Below are positions 1 to 8,060 of a DNA stretch of 64,000 nucleotides, in pieces. Made by a program: the position numbers and the translations under genes. The notes below the pieces were generated by a model. It worked only from the letters and a program-made list of their open reading frames with translations. It searched no databases and had not been told where the DNA came from. The stretch's first letter is position 1, and each line of letters starts with the position of its first letter. The DNA comes from JALCOL01 sp022649665 (GTDB lineage Bacteria > Bacillota > Bacilli > Lactobacillales > Enterococcaceae): NCBI GenBank assembly GCA_030372335.1, contig JAUDCW010000002.1; one strand, given 5' to 3'.

Positions 1-1
1 G

Positions 2-1423
2 ATCACGGTTCGCAAAGATTTGAAATGGTCAGACGGTCAAGATGTCGTTGCTGATGATGTGATCTTTTCTTATGAAGTGATCGGCTCGAAAGATTATGAC
101 GGCGTCCGCTATGATTCCAATTTCCAAAACATCGTTGGGATGGATGAATTCCATGCGGGGACCGCTTCAACGATCTCAGGGATCGAAAAAGTCGACGACA
201 AAACAGTCAAGATCACTTATAAAGAAATGAATCCTTCAATGCAGCAATTAGAAGGCGGCGTCTGGAGTCATGCGATGCCGAAACATCAATTTGACGGGAT
301 CGCTGTCAAAGATATGGAAGCGAGCGACGCGGTCCGCAAAAATCCGGTCAGCTTTGGACCTTATATGATGACGAATATCGTCAGCGGCGAATCGGTGGAA
401 TACAAGCCGAACCCTTACTACTATCAAGGCAAACCAAAACTTGACAGCATCGTCTTCAAATCGATCAGTTCCGCGGCTTCGATCAAAGCGATGGAAGCCA
501 AACAATATGATCTGTTCTTGAGCATGCCGACCGATACGTATCCATCGTATAAGAGCGTTGACGGCTATGAAGTCTTGGGACGTCCGGAAACGTCTTATAC
601 GTACCTCGGCTTCAAACTGGGCAAATGGGATGCGGCGAAAAACCAAGTGGTAACCGATCCGAATGCGAAGATGGCCGACAAATCTTTGCGTCAAGCGATG
701 GGCTACGCGATCGACAATGATGCGGTCGGTTCGAAATTCTACAATGGCTTGCGCTCGAATGCGAATACGTTGATCCCACCAGTCTTTAAAAACTTGTCGG
801 ACTCCAGCCTTAAAGGATACACATATGATGTGAAAAAAGCGAAGAAATTATTGGATGATGCCGGCTACAAAGATACGAACAAAGACGGGATCCGCGAAGA
901 TAAAAATGGGAAAGAATTTACGATCCACTTTGCTTCGATGTCCGGCGGCGAAACGGCACAGCCATTAGCGGATTACTACAAACAATGCTGGAAAGAAATC
1001 GGCTTGAAAGTCGAATATACGACCGGCCGCTTGATTGACTTCCAAGCGTTCTATGACAAACTGGAAAATGATGATCCAGAGATCGATGTCTACCAAGCGG
1101 CTTGGTCGACAGATACCGATCCGAACCCGAACGGACTTTGGGGGAAAGACGCGAAGTTCAACTATACGCGCTTCTCCTCTGAAGAAAATGATAAGCTGCT
1201 GGCAGCGATCAATTCAACTGAATCGATGGATGCCGACAAGCAGGAACAAAACTATCACAAGTGGGAAAAATACGCTTCTGAAGAAGCGTTTGCGATCCCA
1301 ACGCTATTCCGGAATGAAACATTGCCGATCTCGACGCGTGTAACGGATTGGGACTGGTCGTACAAAGTTCCTTCAAAAGGCGAGATGTGGTATAAAGCCG
1401 GCGTAACGGCTGACAAACGCTAA
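2..1423 (+). CDS. Oligopeptide ABC transporter substrate-binding protein, 5' end outside window
   Basis: The reading frame is open from the first bases, so the signal peptide and N-terminus lie upstream; about 473 residues are visible. The fragment looks like the OppA/DppA class (SBP family 5): a WSDG motif near the start, a typical NPYYYQGKPKLD segment around residue 140, and a DADGIREDKNGKE-like lobe. Such lipoproteins bind extracellular peptides and pass them to an Opp/Dpp permease. No permease or ATPase gene follows; a terminator does, so this gene either ends an opp operon or is a stand-alone binding protein. Family is clear, peptide specificity is not. Confidence 0.85.
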   Translation: MTVRKDLKWSDGQDVVADDVIFSYEVIGSKDYDGVRYDSNFQNIVGMDEFHAGTASTISGIEKVDDKTVKITYKEMNPSMQQLEGGVWSHAMPKHQFDGIAVKDMEASDAVRKNPVSFGPYMMTNIVSGESVEYKPNPYYYQGKPKLDSIVFKSISSAASIKAMEAKQYDLFLSMPTDTYPSYKSVDGYEVLGRPETSYTYLGFKLGKWDAAKNQVVTDPNAKMADKSLRQAMGYAIDNDAVGSKFYNGLRSNANTLIPPVFKNLSDSSLKGYTYDVKKAKKLLDDAGYKDTNKDGIREDKNGKEFTIHFASMSGGETAQPLADYYKQCWKEIGLKVEYTTGRLIDFQAFYDKLENDDPEIDVYQAAWSTDTDPNPNGLWGKDAKFNYTRFSSEENDKLLAAINSTESMDADKQEQNYHKWEKYASEEAFAIPTLFRNETLPISTRVTDWDWSYKVPSKGEMWYKAGVTADKR

Positions 1424-1440
1424 GACAGCTGATGAAAGAG

Positions 1441-1466
1441 AAAAGGCCCCGCGGGGTCTTTTTTCT
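1441..1466 (+). terminator. Rho-independent terminator after the peptide-binding protein gene
   Basis: A GC-rich hairpin (AAAAGGCCCC / GGGGTCTTTT) followed by a T-rich run starts 17 bases after the stop codon. It separates the binding-protein gene from rnc. Confidence 0.8.
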
Positions 1467-1502
1467 TTTTGTCTTTCAGCGGCAAAGAGCCCGGCGGAAA
1501 CA

Positions 1503-1531
1503 TTTAAAAAATGGCGATTTACTAGTATAAT
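1503..1531 (+). promoter_or_regulatory. Predicted sigma-A promoter for rnc-smc operon
   Basis: A perfect TATAAT at 1526-1531 sits 17 bases after a weak TTTAAA -35, about 50 bases before the rnc start. It would drive rnc-smc-HAD-ftsY. Confidence 0.5.
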
Positions 1532-1580
1532 GAGAAAAGATCGAACAAGATCTACAAATCTATTTAAAGGACTGTGACGA

Positions 1581-2291
1581 ATGGAACAAGCATTTCTGGA
1601 AGAACTGAAAACAGAGTATGGGATCGTTTTTGAACATGTCGATCTGCTGGAGCTTGCCTTCACCCACTCTTCTTTTGTCAACGAACATCGCAATTTGGCG
1701 CTGGAAGATAATGAACGAGTAGAATTTTTGGGCGACGCAGTCTTGGAGCTCTTGATTTCACGCTATGTATACGATCATTATCCGGATCTGCCGGAAGGAA
1801 AATTAACGAAAATACGCTCAGCGATCGTGCGCGAAGAATCGCTCGCGAAATTTGCGCAGGAATGCCATTTTGACCGCTATATCCGTTTAGGAAACGGCGA
1901 AGAGGCAAACGGCGGGCGCAAGCGGCCCTCTTTATTGTGCGATCTTTTTGAATCATTTTTAGGCGCGCTTTATTTGGATCAAGGCTTGGAAAAAGCGTTA
2001 GAGTTCATCAAGCAAGTGATCTTTCCAAAAATCGAGTCGGGAATGTTCGAGCAGGAAATGGACTATAAGACGCGGCTGCAGGAGATCTTGCAGCATCAAG
2101 GCGATGTCAATATCGCTTATCAGATCGTCGGCGAAGAAGGGCCAGCGCACGAGCGCACGTTTTCGACGGAAGTCATCGCCGATGGCAAAGTTTTAGGGTT
2201 GGGCACCGGCAAATCGAAAAAAGCAGCGGAACAAGATGCCGCAAAATTAGCGATCCGAAAACTGCATGGAATCAGAAAGGACGAACGTTGA
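1581..2291 (+). CDS. rnc: Ribonuclease III
   Basis: Double-strand-specific endoribonuclease that processes rRNA precursors and structured mRNAs in the cytoplasm. At 236 residues it has the usual length. The signature ERVEFLGDAVLEL is at about residues 45-57, followed by a double-stranded RNA-binding domain at about 160-230 with the GTGKSKKAAEQDAA motif. The ATG is preceded by AAAGGA at a suitable distance. It abuts smc directly (stop TGA immediately followed by the TTG start), the rnc-smc-ftsY order conserved in Firmicutes, so the genes are co-transcribed and probably translationally coupled. Confidence 0.97.
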   Translation: MEQAFLEELKTEYGIVFEHVDLLELAFTHSSFVNEHRNLALEDNERVEFLGDAVLELLISRYVYDHYPDLPEGKLTKIRSAIVREESLAKFAQECHFDRYIRLGNGEEANGGRKRPSLLCDLFESFLGALYLDQGLEKALEFIKQVIFPKIESGMFEQEMDYKTRLQEILQHQGDVNIAYQIVGEEGPAHERTFSTEVIADGKVLGLGTGKSKKAAEQDAAKLAIRKLHGIRKDER

Positions 2292-5200
2292 TTGTACTTG
2301 AAGCGGATCATCATCAAAGGATTCAAATCATTCGCTGACGCGACGACGATCGATCTCGAACCGGGTGTGACCGGGATCGTCGGACCCAACGGCAGCGGCA
2401 AAAGCAATATCACGGAAGCAGTCCGCTGGGTCTTGGGCGAACAGTCTGCCAAAAATCTGCGCGGCGGCAAGATGCCGGATGTGATTTTTTCCGGCTCGAC
2501 GACGCGCTCTTTTTTGCCGTGCGCTGAAGTGACGGTCGTGCTGGACAACAGCGATCACTATCTGCCGCTCGACTATACAGAGGTCAGTGTGACCCGCAAG
2601 CTGAACCGGCAGGGCGACAGCGATTTCTTGATCAATCAGCAGGCGAGCCGGTTGAAAGACGTCCAAGAGCTGTTTATGGATTCGGGCTTGGGGAAGAACT
2701 CGTTTTCGATCATTTCGCAAGGGAAAGTCGAAGAGATTTTTCAAAACAAACCGGAAGAGCGCCGCAAGATTTTTGAAGAAGCGGCCGGTGTCGCGAAATA
2801 CAAACAAAAGAAACACCGTGCTGAGCAGAAGCTTTTCGAAACGGAAGACAATTTGAACCGTTTGAAAGATATCTTGTTTGAGCTGAATGAACAGCTCGGT
2901 CCGCTGAAAGAACAAAAAGAAAAAGGCGAGCGCTTTTTAACGCTTGAAGCCGCGCTGAAATCAAAAGAAATCACGGCACTCGCGGCACAGATCGCAGAAG
3001 AGCAGACGATTTGGCAGGAGAAAAGCGGGGTCGTCAAAGAAGCTGAAGGAGCACTCGAAACGCTGGTTGCGAAAATCAAAGACGCGGAAACGACCCAAGC
3101 GAAATCCCGTGCCGATCAGCGGGCGCGCGAAGCCGTGCTTGAAAAGATGCAGAGCAAACTGCTGAGCGTCAGCGAAGCGCTGAAGCAAAGGCAGGGCGAA
3201 CGTGCGGTCTACGCAGAGCGCAAGAAATTTTCAGCTGAAGATCAAAAGAAACAGGAGGAGCTGATCGCTTCACTGCAAACGGAAGCAGCGGAATGGACCG
3301 CGCGCATCGAAGCGTGGCAGATGGAAGAAAGCTGCAAACAAAAAGAATTGGAACAGGTCGCGGCAAAGATCCAAAAAACGGAGGATCAGCTTGATTTTTA
3401 CCGGCAGTCGCCCGCGGAACAGCTGGCACATTTGCGCCAAAAGTATTATGAAGTGATCCAGAAGCTCGCGGCCGCTGAACAAGCCGCGCATGCGCTGGCG
3501 GACCGCGATCAAGAGCAAAACGTCCGCACGCTGAAAGTGCGAAATGAAGTCAAAGATCTCGAAGCGAAAAAGGACTTAAATGCGCGCGCGGTCGCGGAAC
3601 TGGAGCAGAAAAAGGCGCAGCTCGAAGCGCAGCTCGGAACTGCAGCGCAGACGCGCGCGGCGGCAGGCCGTGAAGCAGAGACACTCCATAAACGCGAAGA
3701 AGCACTTCAAAAAGAACTATTTCATGAAATGAGCGCTCAGCAGCAAGCCCAAGCACGTTTAAAAAGCTTTGAAGAGATCGAAAAAAGCCACGCGAATTTT
3801 TATCAAGGAGTCCGCAATGTTTTGCGCTATCAAAAGGAGCTGCCGGGGATCATCGGCGCGGTCGCCGACGTGATCGAAGTTGCACCGGCGTTTTCCGGTG
3901 CGATCGAAACTGCGCTGGGCGGCGCGGCGCAGCATGTGATCGTCGCAAGTGAAAGCGACGGCCGGGCCGCGATCCGTTTTCTGCGCGAGCGCAAACTGGG
4001 ACGCTGTACTTTCCTGCCGCTGACGGTCATGAAGCCGAAACGTTTGCCGGAAGCCGTCAAAAAACAGCTGGCCGGCTGCGCGGGCTTTGCGGGGATCGCC
4101 GCGGAAAAGCTTACATTCGCACCAGCGCTCGAAAACATCATTTATTATCTGCTGGGCACGACGATCCTGGCGCAAGACTTGCCGAGCGGGAATGCGATCG
4201 CTAAAAAAATCGGCTATCGCTACCGCGTTGTGACACTGGCGGGTGACTTGTTCAATCCGGGCGGTTCGATGACCGGCGGAGCAGCACAGCACCAAAACTC
4301 GGTGCTGAGTCAAAAAGCGCGGATCAGCGAGCAGCGCACCAAAGTCGAACAAAGTACGCTGATCGTTGCGCAATTGCGCGAAAGCTTAGCGAAACTGCAA
4401 ATTTCACGCAAAGAAGCCGCAGAACAGCAAAACGATTTGCAAGAAGAGAAACAGAAGCTCTTATTAGCGCAGCAGGCACTGCTTGCTGAGATCCACGAAG
4501 CGCACCGCGAAAGCGCGACGCTCGAAACGCAGATCAAAGAGAAGAAACAGGCGATCGGTTGGGATGAAGCCGGGTCTGAGCAAAACAAGCGCGTCCAAAT
4601 CGCCGCACAAATCGAGAAATTGAAAGCGGAACAGGCGGACCATTTGGCGCAGATCGCGGAACTTGAAAACACTTCGCATGAACGCGAACATTTGAAAGAA
4701 GCCGCACTGACCGCTTTGACGCAGCTGCAAAAGCAAAGCGGGATCTTGGAAACTGAGAAGCGCCAGCTCGAAGAAGAGATCGCACAAGGGCGCACGACGC
4801 GCTATCAACTGCAGGAAAAAGCTGAAGCTTCAGTGCGTCAACTCGTTTTTCTTAAAGAAAACAGCCAGTCGCAAACCGTCGATCTGTCGGAATTGACGGA
4901 AAAAATCACCCGTTTGACGGCGGAACAACAGCAATTGAAAACGGCATTAAACACTCAAAAAGAAGCGCGCCAAGCGCAGGAAGTTTTGATCCAGCAGCAG
5001 GAAAATCAGCTGAGTACGTGGCACGCATTGCAAAAAGAGCTGCTCGAGAAAAAAGCGGATGCCGCGGTGATCGCGGACCGTCTGGAACGTGCGCTCGACC
5101 AAAAGCTCATTTATCTGCAGGATACGTATCAAATGACTTATGAGTGGGCGCAAAGCCGCTATCCGCTTGCGGATGATCAAGCATTAGCGCCGCTTTTGGC

Positions 5201-5843
5201 AGAAGTCAAACAGCTCAAAGAAGAAATCAAGTCCCTCGGAATGGTCAACCTGGAAGCGATCGAACAATACAGCGAAGTCGCTGAACGCTACCAGTTTTTG
5301 ACCGGACAGCGCGATGATTTGATCGTTGCCAAAGAGGAGCTCTTTCAAACGATGTCTGCGATGGACGAAGAAGTCAAGACCCGTTTTTTGGAAACGTTCC
5401 AAGCGATCCAAAAGAATTTTGAAGCGATCTTTCCCAAAATGTTCGGCGGCGGCTCGGCAGAGCTTCTTTTGACTGATCCGAGCGACTTGTTGACGACTGG
5501 CGTTGAGATCCAAGCGCAGCCGCTCGGCAAGACTCTGCAGAATCTGAATCTGCTTTCCGGCGGCGAACGGGCTTTGACGGCGATCACTTTGCTGTTTGCG
5601 ATCTTGGCAGTCAAACCAGTGCCGTTCACGATCCTCGATGAAGTCGAAGCGGCGCTCGATGAGGCGAATGTCTTGCGATTCGGCCGCTATTTGCAAAAAT
5701 ACGCGAAGGGCCGGCAATTTCTGGTCGTCACCCACCGCAAAGGAACGATGGAAGCTTGCGACGTGCTCTACGGCGTTACGATGGCCGAGTCCGGTGTTTC
5801 AAAAATGATCTCAGTAAAATTAAAGCAAGGAGAAAAGGCATGA
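2292..5843 (+). CDS. smc: Chromosome partition protein Smc
   Basis: Structural maintenance of chromosomes ATPase, which with ScpAB compacts and segregates the nucleoid. The 1183 residues have the canonical layout: Walker A GPNGSGKS at 31-38, long Glu/Lys/Gln/Ala-rich coiled coil to about 500, hinge at about 510-660 (GGSMTGG near its end), returning coiled coil, then the ABC signature LSGGERAL and Walker B TILDEVEAALDE near the C-terminus. The start is TTG at 2292, directly after the rnc stop, supported by AGAAAGGA at 2274-2281. The stop overlaps the ATG of the next gene (ATGA). Confidence 0.97.
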   Translation: MYLKRIIIKGFKSFADATTIDLEPGVTGIVGPNGSGKSNITEAVRWVLGEQSAKNLRGGKMPDVIFSGSTTRSFLPCAEVTVVLDNSDHYLPLDYTEVSVTRKLNRQGDSDFLINQQASRLKDVQELFMDSGLGKNSFSIISQGKVEEIFQNKPEERRKIFEEAAGVAKYKQKKHRAEQKLFETEDNLNRLKDILFELNEQLGPLKEQKEKGERFLTLEAALKSKEITALAAQIAEEQTIWQEKSGVVKEAEGALETLVAKIKDAETTQAKSRADQRAREAVLEKMQSKLLSVSEALKQRQGERAVYAERKKFSAEDQKKQEELIASLQTEAAEWTARIEAWQMEESCKQKELEQVAAKIQKTEDQLDFYRQSPAEQLAHLRQKYYEVIQKLAAAEQAAHALADRDQEQNVRTLKVRNEVKDLEAKKDLNARAVAELEQKKAQLEAQLGTAAQTRAAAGREAETLHKREEALQKELFHEMSAQQQAQARLKSFEEIEKSHANFYQGVRNVLRYQKELPGIIGAVADVIEVAPAFSGAIETALGGAAQHVIVASESDGRAAIRFLRERKLGRCTFLPLTVMKPKRLPEAVKKQLAGCAGFAGIAAEKLTFAPALENIIYYLLGTTILAQDLPSGNAIAKKIGYRYRVVTLAGDLFNPGGSMTGGAAQHQNSVLSQKARISEQRTKVEQSTLIVAQLRESLAKLQISRKEAAEQQNDLQEEKQKLLLAQQALLAEIHEAHRESATLETQIKEKKQAIGWDEAGSEQNKRVQIAAQIEKLKAEQADHLAQIAELENTSHEREHLKEAALTALTQLQKQSGILETEKRQLEEEIAQGRTTRYQLQEKAEASVRQLVFLKENSQSQTVDLSELTEKITRLTAEQQQLKTALNTQKEARQAQEVLIQQQENQLSTWHALQKELLEKKADAAVIADRLERALDQKLIYLQDTYQMTYEWAQSRYPLADDQALAPLLAEVKQLKEEIKSLGMVNLEAIEQYSEVAERYQFLTGQRDDLIVAKEELFQTMSAMDEEVKTRFLETFQAIQKNFEAIFPKMFGGGSAELLLTDPSDLLTTGVEIQAQPLGKTLQNLNLLSGGERALTAITLLFAILAVKPVPFTILDEVEAALDEANVLRFGRYLQKYAKGRQFLVVTHRKGTMEACDVLYGVTMAESGVSKMISVKLKQGEKA

Positions 5844-6646
5844 TCAAACTGCTCGCACTTGATTTGGACGGAACGCTGCTTGATTCACAAAAACAGATAT
5901 CGCCGCGCAACAAAGAAGCGATCAAACAGGCCGAAGAAAAAGGGGTCAAAGTCGTTTTGACGACCGGCCGGCCGCTTGCCGGGATCCGCACTTATTTGGA
6001 GGCGCTGGCGCTGAACGATCCAGGAGATTATGCCGTGACGTATAACGGCGGCTTGGTGCAGGAGAATGATACCGGGCGCATTTTGAGCCGCACGACACTG
6101 ACACTCGAAGAGATCCAACAGGCGTATGCGATCTTTCAAAGAGCCGCGCTGCCGCTTTCGGTCTTGTCGATGGATCTGGTGCTGGATCTGCCGGCCCCGC
6201 TCGGCAAAGAATCGCTGTACGGCAAAAATGCTCCTTATTTGAAACACAAAAAATGCTTGTTGAGTGACCTTTCGGAAACAGGCGTGTACAATAAAATGGT
6301 CGCAAGCTTCACGCAATCGTATTTGGATGGACAGATCCAGCAGCTGCCGAAAACCTTGTGGAAAACGTTTGAAGTATTCAAATCGCAAGCGACACTGCTT
6401 GAAGTCCTGCCCAAAGGAGTCACGAAAGCACGCGGGTTGACGGAGCTCGGCAAGATCCTCGCGATCGATGCCAGCGAAATGATGGCGATCGGTGACGAAG
6501 AAAATGATCTGAGCATGATTCGTTATGCTGGGATCGGCGTGGCGATGGAAAACGCGACCGCACCAGTCAAAGCCGCAGCCGATGAACATACAGCGGCAAA
6601 CGACGCTGACGGAGTCGCGCGCGCGATCGAAAAATTTATTTTGTAA
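5840..6646 (+). CDS. Cof-type HAD-superfamily hydrolase (YidA-like sugar phosphatase)
   Basis: A 268-residue HAD phosphatase of the Cof/YidA class. The nucleophile motif DLDGT begins at Asp8 with the acid/base Asp10; the second motif TTGRP is near 42; the metal-binding GDEENDLSM lies near 217 and is followed by the typical GVAMENA segment. These enzymes hydrolyse small phosphorylated metabolites such as sugar phosphates. The ATG at 5840 overlaps the smc stop by four bases and is preceded by AAGGAGA; a longer upstream extension of the frame lies inside smc and has no support. A HAD gene between smc and ftsY is a recurrent arrangement in lactic acid bacteria. Confidence 0.9.
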   Translation: MIKLLALDLDGTLLDSQKQISPRNKEAIKQAEEKGVKVVLTTGRPLAGIRTYLEALALNDPGDYAVTYNGGLVQENDTGRILSRTTLTLEEIQQAYAIFQRAALPLSVLSMDLVLDLPAPLGKESLYGKNAPYLKHKKCLLSDLSETGVYNKMVASFTQSYLDGQIQQLPKTLWKTFEVFKSQATLLEVLPKGVTKARGLTELGKILAIDASEMMAIGDEENDLSMIRYAGIGVAMENATAPVKAAADEHTAANDADGVARAIEKFIL

Positions 6647-6659
6647 AGGAAGTGGCAAA

Positions 6660-8042
6660 ATGGGCTTTTTTGATAAATTAAAAAAAGCTTTCGGCGCGAA
6701 AAGCGAAACGCCGGAAGAGAAAATAGAACAGCCGGAACGACCCGCTGAAGAGAAACCCGCGGAAGCGCCGGAAAGTGAAGCTGCGGAACCCGCACCAAAA
6801 GAAGCGGAAACACCAAGTGCACCGGCCGAAGAAATACCGTCAGAAGAGCAAAACGAACCAGTTGAAGAACCAAAAGAAACGCCACAAGAAAAGCCAGAAG
6901 AAAAACCAGAAGAAAAACCGGAAGAGCCACAACCGGAACTAGTGAAAGCTGAACAACCAGCGGAAGCGGCACCGGTCCAAGCTGCTCCTGCCGAAACAAA
7001 AACGGAAACACCGCCAGCCGCGCCAACGCCTGAACAACCGGCGGAAGTAACGCAGGAAGAAACGCAGCCGGCCGCAGAAAATCCACTGGCCCCGCAAAAT
7101 GAAGTTGAAGAGAAATATGAAAAAGGGCTGGAAAAGACCCGCAAAACATTTGGACAGCGGCTGAATGAATTGCTGGCAAATTTTCGGACAGTCGATGAAC
7201 ATTTCTTCGAGGAATTGGAAGAGACGCTGATCGAAGCCGATGTCGGTTTTGAAACGGCGCTGCAGATCTCCGAAGAACTGCGGCAGGAAGTCAAATTGCG
7301 CAATGCCAAAAAACCGGCGGACGTGCAAAATGCGATCGTTGAAAAAATGGTACAGATCTATGAGGCAGAAGGCAAAGAAGAAGACAACAGTCTCCATTAT
7401 AAAAAAGACGGACTGAGTGTCTTCTTATTCGTCGGTGTCAACGGGGTCGGCAAAACGACCAGTATCGGCAAAATGGCCAATCAGCTGCGCGAACAAGGAA
7501 AGAAAGTCTTGCTGGCCGCGGCGGATACTTTTCGGGCCGGGGCGATCGATCAATTGGTCGTGTGGGGCGAACGGGCGCAAGTGCCTGTGGTGACCGGCAA
7601 AGAAAAAAGCGATCCAGCCTCGGTGGTCTTCGATGCGATGAAGCGCGCCAAAAGCGAGCATGCCGATGTCTTATTAGTTGACACAGCCGGGCGGCTCCAA
7701 AACAAAGTCAATTTGATGAAAGAGCTGGAAAAGATCAAACGGGTCATCCAGCGCGAAGAGCCCGATGCACCGCAAGAGGTCTTGCTGGTGATCGACGCAA
7801 CGACTGGTCAGAATGCTCTTGTTCAAGCGAAACAATTTAAAGAAACGACAGACGTGACCGGGATCGTGCTGACCAAACTCGACGGCACGGCAAAAGGCGG
7901 GATCGTGTTGGCGATCAGAAACGAACTGCATCTGCCGGTCAAACTGGTTGGACTGGGCGAAAGGATCGATGATTTGGAACCGTTCGAACCGACGGAATAT
8001 GTCTACGGCCTATTCAAGAATCTGGTTCAGATCCCGCATTAG
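6660..8042 (+). CDS. ftsY: Signal recognition particle receptor FtsY
   Basis: SRP-GTPase receptor that docks ribosome-SRP complexes at the membrane for co-translational insertion. The 460 residues start with a short amphipathic MGFFDKLKKAF, followed by about 135 residues of Glu/Pro/Ala-rich acidic A domain, then the N and G domains: GVNGVGKTT near 258, DTAGR near 340, TKLDGTAKGG near 403. The ATG at 6660 has AAAGGAAG upstream and lies 14 bases after the HAD gene; the in-frame upstream extension is within that gene. The A domain is lactobacillales-like and rich in PEEK units. Confidence 0.97.
   Translation: MGFFDKLKKAFGAKSETPEEKIEQPERPAEEKPAEAPESEAAEPAPKEAETPSAPAEEIPSEEQNEPVEEPKETPQEKPEEKPEEKPEEPQPELVKAEQPAEAAPVQAAPAETKTETPPAAPTPEQPAEVTQEETQPAAENPLAPQNEVEEKYEKGLEKTRKTFGQRLNELLANFRTVDEHFFEELEETLIEADVGFETALQISEELRQEVKLRNAKKPADVQNAIVEKMVQIYEAEGKEEDNSLHYKKDGLSVFLFVGVNGVGKTTSIGKMANQLREQGKKVLLAAADTFRAGAIDQLVVWGERAQVPVVTGKEKSDPASVVFDAMKRAKSEHADVLLVDTAGRLQNKVNLMKELEKIKRVIQREEPDAPQEVLLVIDATTGQNALVQAKQFKETTDVTGIVLTKLDGTAKGGIVLAIRNELHLPVKLVGLGERIDDLEPFEPTEYVYGLFKNLVQIPH
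6891..6926 (+). repeat. 12-bp tandem repeat inside the ftsY acidic domain
   Basis: Three tandem 12-base units (AARCCRGAAGAR type) encode three successive K-P-E-E motifs in the FtsY A domain. Such a tract could change copy number by slippage in steps of four residues without breaking the frame. Confidence 0.7.
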
Positions 8043-8060
8043 TTTTCAGAGGGGGTACTT

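Noticed and set aside
5885..7309. Long minus-strand frame (474 codons) antisense to the HAD phosphatase and ftsY
   Set aside because: Composition is low-complexity Ser/Ala/Gly/Phe, the mirror of the Glu/Pro-rich ftsY A domain; no ribosome site and no family resemblance. The sense genes explain the region.
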